Notes: generated from the letters alone by a model not told the origin. A DNA stretch of 47,735 nucleotides from Bacteroidota bacterium (GCA_029567325.1 JAKQLF010000346.1:1-47735), one strand, 5' to 3'. Positions 1 through 8,029 are shown, counted from the first letter of the stretch. Made by a program: numbers and translations.

Positions 1-2
1 AT

Positions 3-752
3 TTTACTACAAATGATACGGCTGCATTTTTAGTTGAAGGTTTTGATAGCCCTCCATTGGTACAAATGACCTATAATAAACCATATTATGGACCATATGC
101 AGAATCGTTTGGGTTTACCAAAGAAATGGATATGTTTGCTTATATGATCAATACCAACAAGGTAAATCAAAAAGCACTCAACTTAGCTGATAGATTGGAG
201 GAAAGGCTCCAAACAAAAGGGATTACACTCAGAAACGTAAAGAAAAAAGACTGGGCTGCGGAAGTAAACAGGATCAGAGAAATTTATAAAAGTGCTTGGG
301 AAAAAAATTGGGGATTTGTACCCCCTACCAACGATGAGTTTGATTTTCTAGCCGAAGGTTTGAAATTAGTTGTGGATGAAAGATATGCTTACATCGCAGA
401 AAAAGAAGGAAAGTGTATAGGCTTTGCGGTAGGCTTGCCCAATATCAATGAAATCATGATCAAGTCCAATAAAGGTAGGTTGTTACCTTTTACAATCTTC
501 AACCTATTATTGAATAAATCTAAAACTAAATACGTAAGGATCATTTTACTTGGAGTTTTGGAACAACACAGGAAACTTGGTATTGAAGCAGTGTTCTATT
601 CCAAGTTCATTGCAGCAGCAAAAGCAAACGGACTAATTGGTGGTGAGGCAAGTTGGATATTAGAATCCAATAAGGACATGTGCCTAGCTGCAGAAAATTT
701 GCACGGTGAAAAATATAAGACTTACCGTATATATACAAAATCAATTAGTTAA
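3..752 (+). CDS. GNAT-family N-acetyltransferase (YghO-like), 5' end outside window
   Basis: The open frame runs from the window edge (frame beginning at base 3) to the TAA at 752, so the first visible residues belong to the interior of a longer protein; 249 residues are visible and relatives are roughly 380 long. The visible N-terminal part reads FLVEGFDSPP followed by MTYNKPYYGPY, a pattern I associate with the YghO-type GNAT proteins of Bacteroidota. A later part contains the acetyl-CoA-binding style stretch GVLEQHRKLGIEAVFYSKF, where the usual R/QxxGxG/A loop is recognisable but loose. A soluble acyl or acetyl transferase is likely; the substrate is unknown. The next gene starts 11 bases downstream on the same strand, which suggests co-transcription. 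Confidence 0.75.
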   Translation, partial: FTTNDTAAFLVEGFDSPPLVQMTYNKPYYGPYAESFGFTKEMDMFAYMINTNKVNQKALNLADRLEERLQTKGITLRNVKKKDWAAEVNRIREIYKSAWEKNWGFVPPTNDEFDFLAEGLKLVVDERYAYIAEKEGKCIGFAVGLPNINEIMIKSNKGRLLPFTIFNLLLNKSKTKYVRIILLGVLEQHRKLGIEAVFYSKFIAAAKANGLIGGEASWILESNKDMCLAAENLHGEKYKTYRIYTKSIS

Positions 753-763
753 TCACATTCGGA

Positions 764-1756
764 ATGGAAAAAAAGCGGGTTTTTTTGACGGGAGCTACCG
801 GTTTTGTAGGTGGTTTTATCGTCGAAGAATTAATAAACGCAGGCTTCGAAGTTTTTATATCTGCCAGAAAGTCAAGTAGTTTCGAATTTCTGGATACCCA
901 AAAAATCACTATTTTATATGTAGATCTTGCAGACCCCAAAGCAATTTCCCAGCTATTAAAGGAAAACAACATTCATTATGTTATCAATAATGCTGGATTA
1001 ACAAGGCATGCCGATGAGCAACAGCTAAACTTAGTGAATGCGCTTTACACCAAAAATATCGCACAGGCCATTTTGGAAAGTCAGATTCCCATTCAAAAAA
1101 TGGTGCACATCAGCAGCTTAGCAGCTTATGGTCCAGCAGATTTTACCCAGAGTGGCATTGTACAATCAAACTCTGAGCCCAATCCTGTCACCGCTTACGG
1201 TAGATCAAAATTATTGGGAGAGCAGTGGCTTTCTGATTTTGATATACCTAAAGTGATTTTGCGACCAACAGCAGTTTATGGTCCGAGGGAAAGAGATTTA
1301 TTATCCGTTTTTAAAATGATCAGTAATCGATTGGAAGTCAATATAGGAATTGATCAAAAATTGTCCTTCATTTACGTAAAAGATCTTGCCAACATCATTG
1401 TACAAACGTTGATGAGTCCAATGAGCAACCTGGATTATTTCGTATCAGATGGTTTTGTTTACAGCAACAATGAGCTCAACAATTTGATTAAAAACGCAAT
1501 TGACAAAAAGACCTTAAAAATAAATTTACCACTTTTTGTAGTAAAACCTTTGAGTAGTTTATCAGAGCAAATTGGAAGATTATTTGGTAACTATCCGGTT
1601 TTCAACAAAGATAAATACAATGAAATAACTGCTCAATCTTGGATTTGTGACAGTGCTCCATTGCTGAGTGACCTCAATTATAAAATAGCATATCCACTGA
1701 ACATAGGCATACAGGAGACGGTTGAGTGGTACAAGAAAGCTGGTTGGATTTCTTGA
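764..1756 (+). CDS. NAD(P)-dependent epimerase/dehydratase (extended SDR)
   Basis: 330 residues. The N-terminus carries the Rossmann dinucleotide loop TGATGFVGG (residues 9-17). The catalytic YxxxK appears as AYGRSKLLGE near residue 145, with a preceding Ser-rich strand (HISSLAAYGP), and the substrate domain has RPTAVYGPRERD. Together these define an extended short-chain dehydrogenase/reductase of the NAD-dependent epimerase/dehydratase family, acting on nucleotide sugars or hydroxysteroid/dihydroflavonol-like substrates. No residue seen here fixes the substrate. It follows the GNAT gene by 11 bases, so the two may be one operon. The 165 bases downstream, before the inositol synthase, hold only that gene's promoter. 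Confidence 0.85.
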   Translation: MEKKRVFLTGATGFVGGFIVEELINAGFEVFISARKSSSFEFLDTQKITILYVDLADPKAISQLLKENNIHYVINNAGLTRHADEQQLNLVNALYTKNIAQAILESQIPIQKMVHISSLAAYGPADFTQSGIVQSNSEPNPVTAYGRSKLLGEQWLSDFDIPKVILRPTAVYGPRERDLLSVFKMISNRLEVNIGIDQKLSFIYVKDLANIIVQTLMSPMSNLDYFVSDGFVYSNNELNNLIKNAIDKKTLKINLPLFVVKPLSSLSEQIGRLFGNYPVFNKDKYNEITAQSWICDSAPLLSDLNYKIAYPLNIGIQETVEWYKKAGWIS

Positions 1757-1876
1757 TTATTAAACAATTTTGTCTATCAACACTTTTGATCACATACTTT
1801 GAAATATAACAAGTAATAATTTGCAAATTATAGTCGAATAATATCCCTACAAATAACGATTATAGAAAAAATCGGC

Positions 1877-1884
1877 TACTTTTG
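1877..1884 (+). promoter_or_regulatory. Bacteroidota -7 box for the inositol-phosphate synthase gene
   Basis: TACTTTTG matches TAnnTTTG exactly. The predicted transcription start is near 1890, about 30 bases before the ATG at 1922. No good TTTG -33 element is visible at the usual 19-20 base spacing. Confidence 0.6.
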
Positions 1885-1921
1885 CGGCACATTTAGTTTA
1901 AATTTATATTAATTATTTTTT

Positions 1922-3235
1922 ATGGCAGATAAAATGAAGGTTGAAAAAGCCAAAGGAAAGCTTGGAATTTTACTTCCAGGTATGGGAGCTGTTGCTACCA
2001 CAATCATTGCTGGGGTTCATGCAGTAAATAAAGGCATTGCTGAACCAATTGGTGCTCTTACTCAGATGGGTAGAATGAGAATTGGCAAAAGAACGACTAA
2101 TAACCAACCACTTATCAAAGATGTTGTGCCACTTCATCCGTTAAAAGATGTTGTCTTTGGAGGATGGGATGTATATGAAGACAATGTCTACGAAGCTGCA
2201 ACAAAAGCAGGTGTACTAGAAGCAGACCTTCTCAAAAAATTAAAACCTGCATTGGAGAAAATTGTACCAATGAAAGCGGTTTTTGATAAAGAATATGTAA
2301 AAAGATTGGACGGAAAACACATCAAAAAAGGCAAAACCAAAATGGAACTTGCTGAAAAATTGATGAAAGATATTGCCGATTTCAAAAAAGCAAACAATTG
2401 TGACCGTTTGGTAATGGTTTGGTGTGGATCTACGGAGATCTTCATGAAGGAAACAGAAGTGCATAAAACACTTGCCAATTTTGAAAAAGGTTTGAAAGAA
2501 AATAGCTACGATATCCCGCCTAGCATGATTTATACCTATGCTGCATTGAAAATGGGAATTCCATACGCAAACGGAGCACCGAATCTTTCTTGCGATGTAC
2601 CTGCAATGGTAGAATTGGCAAAATTGACCGGAACTCCAATAGCTGGAAAAGACTTCAAAACTGGTCAAACTTTGATGAAAACCATTATCGCTCCAGGATT
2701 GAGAGCAAGAGCTCTAGGCATTGATGGCTGGTTTAGTACAAACATTCTAGGTAACAGAGACGGTGCCGTACTTGATGATCCAGATAACTTCAAAACAAAA
2801 GAAGTATCTAAATTGAGTGTATTGGAAGAATCTCTTGAGCCAGAATTATTCCCAGCTCTTTATGGTGATCTTTACCACAAAGTAAGAATCAACTATTATC
2901 CGCCAAGAGGAGATAACAAAGAAAGTTGGGACAACATCGACATCAGAGGATGGCTCAATTATCCGATGCAAATAAAGATAAATTTCCTTTGTAGGGATTC
3001 TATTTTGGCAGCTCCAGTTGCATTGGACTTGGCTTTGTTTTTGGATTTAGCAAAGAGAAGTGGCATGAGTGGTATCCAGGAATGGTTGTCATTCTACCTT
3101 AAATCTCCTCAAGCTCCAAAAGGCCTCCACCCTATCCATGACATTTTCAAACAATTGAATAAATTGGAAAATACTTTGAGATACATGGTTGGTGAAGAAT
3201 TGATTACCTATTTGGGTCAAGACTACGAAGTTTAG
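1922..3235 (+). CDS. ino1: inositol-3-phosphate synthase (myo-inositol-1-phosphate synthase)
   Basis: 437 residues, a usual size for the bacterial enzyme. It converts glucose-6-phosphate to inositol-3-phosphate using an internal NAD redox cycle. The NAD-binding loop is LPGMGAVATT (residues 18-27). NGAPNLSCDVPA (217-228) and GKDFKTGQT (242-250) match the conserved active-site region of the family. The gene has its own promoter and ends in a very strong hairpin terminator at 3262-3300. The genes after the terminator encode a PgpA-like lipid phosphatase and a diacylglycerol-kinase-like enzyme, which suggests that the product feeds inositol phospholipid or sphingolipid head groups, as reported for gut Bacteroides. 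That link is inferred, since no CDP-alcohol phosphatidyltransferase lies in this window. Confidence 0.93.
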   Translation: MADKMKVEKAKGKLGILLPGMGAVATTIIAGVHAVNKGIAEPIGALTQMGRMRIGKRTTNNQPLIKDVVPLHPLKDVVFGGWDVYEDNVYEAATKAGVLEADLLKKLKPALEKIVPMKAVFDKEYVKRLDGKHIKKGKTKMELAEKLMKDIADFKKANNCDRLVMVWCGSTEIFMKETEVHKTLANFEKGLKENSYDIPPSMIYTYAALKMGIPYANGAPNLSCDVPAMVELAKLTGTPIAGKDFKTGQTLMKTIIAPGLRARALGIDGWFSTNILGNRDGAVLDDPDNFKTKEVSKLSVLEESLEPELFPALYGDLYHKVRINYYPPRGDNKESWDNIDIRGWLNYPMQIKINFLCRDSILAAPVALDLALFLDLAKRSGMSGIQEWLSFYLKSPQAPKGLHPIHDIFKQLNKLENTLRYMVGEELITYLGQDYEV

Positions 3236-3261
3236 TATATTAAAGCAAATTATAATTTGGC

Positions 3262-3300
3262 AAAGAGAGGGATTGCATTAGTTTTGCAATCCCTCTCTTT
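3262..3300 (+). terminator. Strong hairpin terminator after ino1
   Basis: A perfect 16-bp stem (3262-3277 with 3285-3300) encloses a 7-base loop. The left arm begins with AAA and the right arm ends in TTT, so it can work in both directions. It separates ino1 from pgpA. Confidence 0.88.
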
Positions 3301-3339
3301 CATTTTAGGGGGAACTTTCACTTTAGTTTTTATTAATTT

Positions 3340-3816
3340 ATGGAAAAGCTTGCTAAATTTTTGGGTACTAGCTTTGGGGTAGGTCTTATCCCTGGGGCTC
3401 CAGGTACATATGGCGCTTTGGTGGCTTTACCTTTTATTTGGGGCTTCCATCATTTTTCAAGTTCCTGGGTAACTTACAATTATATTTTAATCGCAAGCAT
3501 CGCTCTGACTTATTTTGTTGGCGTTTGGGCTTGTGGCAAAGTCGTGCCAACATGGGGACATGACCCATCAAAAATTGTTATTGATGAAACGTGTGGCATG
3601 TTTATCACCATGCTGGCCATTGAATTCAACTTTCTTCATTTGGTTATAGGCTTTATATTGTTTAGAGTGTTTGACATTTTGAAACCCTTTGGCATTAGAA
3701 AAATAGACCAGATCACATCGACCAATCACACAGTGATGCTGGATGATGTACTGGCTGGAATTTATGCCAATGTTGTGCTCCAAGTATTGATAAAATTATT
3801 GAGTTTTGCTTCGTAA
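3340..3816 (+). CDS. pgpA: phosphatidylglycerophosphatase A family protein
   Basis: 158 residues with several hydrophobic segments, an inner-membrane lipid phosphatase. GLIPGAPGTYGALVALP (residues 15-31) and GHDPSKIVIDETCG (73-86) are the two conserved blocks of the PgpA family; the second holds the acidic catalytic residues. The classic reaction is removal of phosphate from phosphatidylglycerol phosphate. Because ino1 sits just upstream, it could instead dephosphorylate phosphatidylinositol phosphate, a role I recall for a PgpA-like enzyme in Bacteroides inositol-lipid clusters. The 3' end overlaps the next gene by 11 bases. Confidence 0.9.
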   Translation: MEKLAKFLGTSFGVGLIPGAPGTYGALVALPFIWGFHHFSSSWVTYNYILIASIALTYFVGVWACGKVVPTWGHDPSKIVIDETCGMFITMLAIEFNFLHLVIGFILFRVFDILKPFGIRKIDQITSTNHTVMLDDVLAGIYANVVLQVLIKLLSFAS

Positions 3817-4222
3817 AATATTAGCCATACCATTAGTAGCCAAATTGCGAAAAAGCACATTTGTAAGGGCAGTTCTTGTCAGTATCGTGGCAACATGGAC
3901 CGATTATATTGTTTCATTATCTTTACACCATGCGATGAAGGTGGATGAAGTGATTTCTACTTCTCTGGGATCCTTTTGTGGGGCCGTTGTTAGTTTTTAT
4001 TTCAACAGACTTTGGGCATTCAAATCCAAGGATGGTAAACTTACCGAACAAGCAATCAAATATCTTTTAGTACTTGGCTTAAGTGTATTGCTAAATTCTT
4101 TGGGAGTATATTTATTGATTCAAACGACAAATTTGCCCTTTATAGCAGAAAGAGTAATTGTCACCATAGTTGTAGGACTTCTGGTCAACTATCAACTTTT
4201 CAAGAGATTTGTATTTAAATAA
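3806..4222 (+). CDS. GtrA-like membrane protein
   Basis: 138 residues with four predicted membrane helices. The first half contains the family's characteristic TWTDYIVSLSLHH and SFYFNRLWAFKSK blocks; the asparagine before RLWAF is typical of GtrA. These proteins are thought to help translocate or present polyprenyl-linked sugars. The best start is the TTG at 3806, inside the end of pgpA, because no ATG occurs before the first conserved block; the overlap implies translational coupling. It is followed two bases later by a lipid kinase gene, so the trio pgpA-gtrA-dagK behaves as one operon. Confidence 0.82.
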   Translation: MLRKILAIPLVAKLRKSTFVRAVLVSIVATWTDYIVSLSLHHAMKVDEVISTSLGSFCGAVVSFYFNRLWAFKSKDGKLTEQAIKYLLVLGLSVLLNSLGVYLLIQTTNLPFIAERVIVTIVVGLLVNYQLFKRFVFK

Positions 4223-4224
4223 AA

Positions 4225-5118
4225 ATGTCAAAAAAATACATCAGATTTATAGTAAATCCCTTTTCTGGTACCTCCAAAAAAGGAGATTTTGAAACGGTAG
4301 TCAAAAATGCCATTGACCACAACTTATTCAATTATGATGTATATTATACAGAATACCCCATGCATGCCAATATCTTAGCTACAGAAGCAAAAGAAGAGGA
4401 TGTAGATATAGTTGCCAGCGTGGGCGGAGATGGCACTGTCAATGAGATTGCAGCGGCACTTGTAAATACAGAAATACCACTTGCAATAATTCCAGGTGGT
4501 AGTGGAAATGGTTTTGGTACCTACATTGGCATGCCACGAAATCATGCTAAAGCAATCAAAATGTTGTCCAATACTTATGAAAAGAGCATAGACACATGCA
4601 AATGTAATGGGGAATTTTTCATCAATCTTTCTGGAGTTGGTTTTGATGCAGAGATTGCTTATCGCACTAAGTCAAATAAAATGAGGGGTTTTTTAGGTTA
4701 CTTTTTGACGACCGTCAAGTCTTCATTGAATTATCGTCCCCTTGAAGCCATCATCAAAACAGACAATGAAGTGATCGAAGGCGCTTATGCAGCAATCATT
4801 GTTGCTAACGCAAAGATGTATGGGTATGATTTTGCAATCGCACCGGATGCAAAATTTGACGATGGCTTGTTAGAATTGGTTTTGGTGCGAGATGCCCCGG
4901 TGTATAGTTATTTTCTACAGGCACCAAAATATTTCCAAGGTAAGATCAATGAGACAGGTATCATCAAATCCTTTAAAACCGCAAGCTTGAATATAAAGGC
5001 TAAAGGTCGGCAACATTATCACATTGATGGTGAAGGAAAGTTTGGTACAGATGAATTTGGCTATGAAATATTACCCAAATCAATGAAAATTTTGGTCGCA
5101 AATGGCACTATCTTGTAA
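4225..5118 (+). CDS. diacylglycerol kinase-like lipid kinase (YegS/BmrU family)
   Basis: 297 residues. The N-terminal NPFSGTSKKG (11-20), the ATP-binding GGDGT (67-71, in SVGGDGTVNEIAAAL) and PGGSGNGFG (90-98) are the three signature blocks of the DAGK catalytic family. The C-terminal half ends with YHIDGEGK, also typical. The enzyme phosphorylates a lipid hydroxyl, with diacylglycerol, a sphingoid base or a related lipid as plausible acceptors. Its position after pgpA and gtrA and near ino1 supports a role in head-group turnover. Start ATG at 4225, two bases after the GtrA gene. Confidence 0.9.
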   Translation: MSKKYIRFIVNPFSGTSKKGDFETVVKNAIDHNLFNYDVYYTEYPMHANILATEAKEEDVDIVASVGGDGTVNEIAAALVNTEIPLAIIPGGSGNGFGTYIGMPRNHAKAIKMLSNTYEKSIDTCKCNGEFFINLSGVGFDAEIAYRTKSNKMRGFLGYFLTTVKSSLNYRPLEAIIKTDNEVIEGAYAAIIVANAKMYGYDFAIAPDAKFDDGLLELVLVRDAPVYSYFLQAPKYFQGKINETGIIKSFKTASLNIKAKGRQHYHIDGEGKFGTDEFGYEILPKSMKILVANGTIL

Positions 5119-5153
5119 AAAGAACAATATCTCTTCAAAAAATCGTTAAAAAC

Positions 5154-5179
5154 TGTAACATATATAAACTACCATCGTC
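5154..5179 (+). promoter_or_regulatory. ECF-type promoter ahead of the sigma factor gene
   Basis: TGTAAC (5154-5159), a 16-base spacer and CGTC (5176-5179) match the general ECF sigma promoter layout (AAC in -35, CGT in -10). No TAnnTTTG element occurs in this gap, so autoregulation by the adjacent sigma factor is the natural reading. The predicted start lies only a few bases before the ATG at 5194. Confidence 0.55.
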
Positions 5180-5193
5180 AAAGAATAGAGAAT

Positions 5194-5697
5194 ATGCAAA
5201 ACGAAAATATCATACGCGAAGTAATGAAGTATAAAGACAAATTATACAGATTTGCTTTGAAAATGTTGGGTAATGAATTTGATGCAGAAGATGTTGTGCA
5301 AGAAGTCATGGTGAAAGTTTGGCAGAAAAGTGATCAGTTGGAATTGATTGACAATAAACAGGCATGGTGTATGACTGTTACTAGAAATCTTTCTATCGAC
5401 AAGATCAGAGGTAGAAAATCAACAAATGCAAGTGCCATTGAAGATTATCATTACCTTACAGACACCAAACCAACACCCGATATTCAAACTGAGGATAAGG
5501 AAAGTCTTTCAATAGTGATGAAAACATTGAATAGCCTGCCTGATAATCAGAAAGAAATCATACACTTGAGAGACATTGAAGGTTATACATATAAAGAAAT
5601 AGCGGAAATAACGGGCTATTCTGAAGAGCAAGTAAAGGTCAACCTTTTTAGAGCTCGACAAAAGTTGAAACACGAATTAAGAAATTTTACTTATTAA
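5194..5697 (+). CDS. ECF RNA polymerase sigma factor
   Basis: 167 residues, a normal ECF length. Region 2 spans about residues 10-75, with DAEDVVQEVMVKVWQ in the core-binding part and RNLSIDKIRG near -10 recognition. Region 4 spans about 108-160, with LPDNQKEIIHLRDIEGYTYKEI and the recognition helix around SEEQVKVNLFRARQKLK. It directs RNA polymerase to a small regulon. The following gene encodes a short single-pass membrane protein in the anti-sigma position, and three DUF4252 genes come next, so the cassette is probably a membrane-linked signalling unit. An ECF-like promoter sits directly upstream. Confidence 0.92.
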   Translation: MQNENIIREVMKYKDKLYRFALKMLGNEFDAEDVVQEVMVKVWQKSDQLELIDNKQAWCMTVTRNLSIDKIRGRKSTNASAIEDYHYLTDTKPTPDIQTEDKESLSIVMKTLNSLPDNQKEIIHLRDIEGYTYKEIAEITGYSEEQVKVNLFRARQKLKHELRNFTY

Positions 5698-5715
5698 TAT
5701 ATAAAATAAACATAA

Positions 5716-6228
5716 ATGAACACTGAATATATAAAGAGCTTACTTGATAAATATTTTGAAGCTCAGACAACCATAGAAGAAGAAAAAGAGTTGAGCAATT
5801 ATTTCAACAGTGGGTCAGCTATTGATCCAAGGTTTAATCAAGTTGCTGTACTTTTTAAAGTTTTCAAAGCTGAATCAGAAATCAAATCTCAAGCAGATTT
5901 TGTTGCACCAACGATTGTTCGCAATGTCGAGGTGAAGAAAGAAGCAAAGGTTTTCACTTTACAAAGATATTTGAAAATTGCTGCAGCTGTTTTGGTATTA
6001 GCACTTTCAAGTTTTTTGGTTGTGAAATATACTTTGAATAATACAGTTGAAGAAACTCCCAAAATTGAGGTTGCAAATTACATTGAAGTGACGGATCCCG
6101 ATGAAGCTATGGCTTATACTGAAGATGCGTTAAAGATACTTGCCAAAGTATTCAACACTAGCCAGACAGGTGTAGATGCAGGCATGAAGGTCATAGACGA
6201 GACGCCTGTAATCGGCAGTCGACAATAA
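5716..6228 (+). CDS. Putative anti-sigma factor, single-pass membrane protein
   Basis: 170 residues, not recognised by name. Residues 1-80 are charged and presumably cytoplasmic (MNTEYIKSLLDKYFEAQTT..., with an acidic helix EEEKEL). One hydrophobic helix spans about 86-105 (YLKIAAAVLVLALSSFLVVKY). A 65-residue acidic tail would lie in the periplasm. It has no zinc-binding HxxxCxxC motif and no FecR domain that I can see. Position 18 bases after the sigma gene and the topology argue for an anti-sigma role. The N-terminal pattern is one I have seen repeatedly after Bacteroidota ECF genes. Confidence 0.6.
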   Translation: MNTEYIKSLLDKYFEAQTTIEEEKELSNYFNSGSAIDPRFNQVAVLFKVFKAESEIKSQADFVAPTIVRNVEVKKEAKVFTLQRYLKIAAAVLVLALSSFLVVKYTLNNTVEETPKIEVANYIEVTDPDEAMAYTEDALKILAKVFNTSQTGVDAGMKVIDETPVIGSRQ

Positions 6229-6274
6229 CATTTTAGAAAACAATATTTCACTTAATAAACTAAATTTTAAAGTA

Positions 6275-6784
6275 ATGAGAATAATTACTTCCTTTTTGCT
6301 TGCTCTATTTTTTACAGCAACTGCCAGCGCTCAGGTAGATGCAATTGATAAATTTTTTAACCAATACCAGGAAAACAAAGACTTTACCGTTGTTTACGTT
6401 AGTCCTAAAATGTTTCAAATGGTCTCTAAAGCTACCAATGAGGTAGAAGACAAAGAACTGAAGGCTTTGATAGCTGGAATCAAAGGGTTGAAAATTCTAA
6501 CCACCAAAGTTGAGTCTGCGAAATATTATGCAGAAGCAATCAAAAAATTACCTGTGAATGAGTATGAAACACTCATCACAGTGAGAGACAAAGGTCAAAA
6601 TGTAAAATTCCTTACCAAAGGTACGGGTGATATCGTGAATGAGTTGCTCCTACTCGTAGGTGGTGGAGAAGATTTCGTTCTGATGAGTTTTGTAGGAAAC
6701 CTGGATCTCAACAACATTGCGAAACTGGCTAAGAAAATCAATATCGATGGTGCAGAGCATCTCGAGAAAATTGGAAAACAATAA
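6275..6784 (+). CDS. DUF4252 exported protein (first of three)
   Basis: 169 residues with a clear signal peptide, MRIITSFLLALFFTATASAQ, cut after the AQ. The mature part starts VDAIDKFFNQYQENKDFTVVYVSPKMF and continues with LIAGIKGLKILTTK and KGTGDIVNELLLLVGG, the pattern of DUF4252 proteins of Bacteroidota, whose function is unknown. It is predicted periplasmic or surface-associated. It follows the anti-sigma candidate by 46 bases and is followed by a terminator at 6794-6828, so it can be expressed apart from the two paralogues downstream. Confidence 0.8.
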   Translation: MRIITSFLLALFFTATASAQVDAIDKFFNQYQENKDFTVVYVSPKMFQMVSKATNEVEDKELKALIAGIKGLKILTTKVESAKYYAEAIKKLPVNEYETLITVRDKGQNVKFLTKGTGDIVNELLLLVGGGEDFVLMSFVGNLDLNNIAKLAKKINIDGAEHLEKIGKQ

Positions 6785-6793
6785 TTGATCGTA

Positions 6794-6828
6794 GGGGCTT
6801 ATCTTTTGGGTAAGCCCTTTATTTTTTA
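6794..6828 (+). terminator. Hairpin terminator after first DUF4252 gene
   Basis: GGGCTTA (6795-6801) pairs with TAAGCCC (6811-6817) across a 9-base loop and is followed by a T-rich run (TTTATTTTTTAT). It would limit read-through into the second DUF4252 gene. Confidence 0.75.
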
Positions 6829-6852
6829 TCTCTTCCTTGCAATTTAATTATC

Positions 6853-7368
6853 ATGAAAAATACTTTTTACTTGTTGGCTATCATTGCCACTTTCATATTT
6901 TCTTCCTGCAATCGCAATCCAATTAATAAAATTTTTGATACCGCCAAAAAAGAAGATAATGTCATCGCAGTATCACTGCCAGGTTGGATGATCAAAAAAG
7001 GTGTGAGCATGGCAATGAAGAATGACACAGTTGTGAATGATGTCAATACTTTAAATACCATCGCAGGTGCTATCAAAAAAGTAAGAGTATTGGTGAAGTC
7101 ACATAGTTCTGAAGCATTCACTGCCAATATGAATAAACAAGTAGACAATTTATCTTCCAAAAACTTCGATACTTATGCATTCATAAAGAGTGATGAAAAT
7201 AAAGTCACTGTTTATGGCAAAGAAGATAAAGATAAATTGAAAGATCTTTTTTTCTATGTGAATGGTGATGAAAACATGGCCATCTTACATCTGAAAACTG
7301 ACATCAGTATTGCTGAATTTCAGAAATTAAATCTTTCCTTCAATAAGGATAAACAAAAGAATAACTAG
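6853..7368 (+). CDS. DUF4252 lipoprotein (second of three)
   Basis: 171 residues. The leader MKNTFYLLAIIATFIFSSC ends in a lipobox-like FSSC, so Cys19 should be lipidated, unlike its two neighbours, which have ordinary signal peptides. The mature chain has GWMIKKGVSMAMK, TIAGAIKKVRVLVKSHSSE and KEDKDKLKDLFFYVNGDENM, matching the DUF4252 pattern with a short central insertion. The gene begins just after the hairpin terminator of the first paralogue; no canonical TAnnTTTG box is visible between them, so it may depend on read-through or on an ECF-type element I could not identify. Confidence 0.75.
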   Translation: MKNTFYLLAIIATFIFSSCNRNPINKIFDTAKKEDNVIAVSLPGWMIKKGVSMAMKNDTVVNDVNTLNTIAGAIKKVRVLVKSHSSEAFTANMNKQVDNLSSKNFDTYAFIKSDENKVTVYGKEDKDKLKDLFFYVNGDENMAILHLKTDISIAEFQKLNLSFNKDKQKNN

Positions 7369-7389
7369 ACAATTCAAAAAATCATAAAA

Positions 7390-7884
7390 ATGAAATCATT
7401 TCGAATCACCATAATTTTCCTTTTTATAATTGCTTTTACAGCTAACATTTTTGCGCAAACGAAGATCGAAAGTGTATTGAGAAAGTACAAAAACGATGAT
7501 CATGTCATGGCACTTATGTATAGCGGAGACAAACTGCAAAGTTATATAAAACAGAACAAGTCTATTAAAAGCAAATTGAGCTTTGTGGATATTGTGGTCT
7601 TCAAGGAAAATTCTGATATTTCTAAAAAGGATAAGTCCAAACTAACCGAACTACTTCAGAAAGATGGATTTGAGATGTTGGTCAATGTAAAAAGTCCAGA
7701 AGGAAGAGCCGTGGTCCAAGGCATTGGTGATTTGAATACGCTAAAAAAAGTATATGTTCAAGCTCAAGCTGAAGGTATGTCTGTCTATGCAATTCTTGAA
7801 GGGGATGTAATTTTGAGCGAAATCGCTGCCATTGCCTCAACCGTGGATATAAAAGAACTCAATGCCTTAAAGATGATCAAATAG
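7390..7884 (+). CDS. DUF4252 exported protein (third of three)
   Basis: 164 residues with signal peptide MKSFRITIIFLFIIAFTANIFAQ. The mature part includes IESVLRKYKNDDHVMALMYSG, LTELLQKDGFEMLVNVKSPEGRAVVQGIG and a C-terminal ILEGDVILSEIAAIA, the DUF4252 layout. It is only 21 bases from the second paralogue and probably co-transcribed with it. A hairpin at 7947-7968 ends the cluster. The three proteins are similar in size but diverged, which suggests old tandem duplication within one signalling unit. Confidence 0.77.
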   Translation: MKSFRITIIFLFIIAFTANIFAQTKIESVLRKYKNDDHVMALMYSGDKLQSYIKQNKSIKSKLSFVDIVVFKENSDISKKDKSKLTELLQKDGFEMLVNVKSPEGRAVVQGIGDLNTLKKVYVQAQAEGMSVYAILEGDVILSEIAAIASTVDIKELNALKMIK

Positions 7885-7946
7885 TTTGTTTCGGGGCAAA
7901 TTGCGATAGTTTTGATCTCGTATCCTTCTAGAACTAGTTGCTTTTT

Positions 7947-7968
7947 TGAGAAAGTTTTTCTCATTTTT
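7947..7968 (+). terminator. Hairpin terminator closing the sigma/DUF4252 cluster
   Basis: TGAGAAA (7947-7953) and TTTCTCA (7957-7963) form a 7-bp stem with a 3-base loop, followed by TTTTTG. Confidence 0.65.
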
Positions 7969-8021
7969 GTCTATAAAGAAATCTATTTTCAAACCTATAT
8001 GATAAAATTTCAGATATGTAG

Positions 8022-8029
8022 TATCTTTG
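8022..8029 (+). promoter_or_regulatory. -7 box for the 697-residue helicase-like protein
   Basis: TATCTTTG fits TAnnTTTG exactly. The predicted start near 8036 gives a leader of about 95 bases before the ATG at 8130. Confidence 0.55.
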
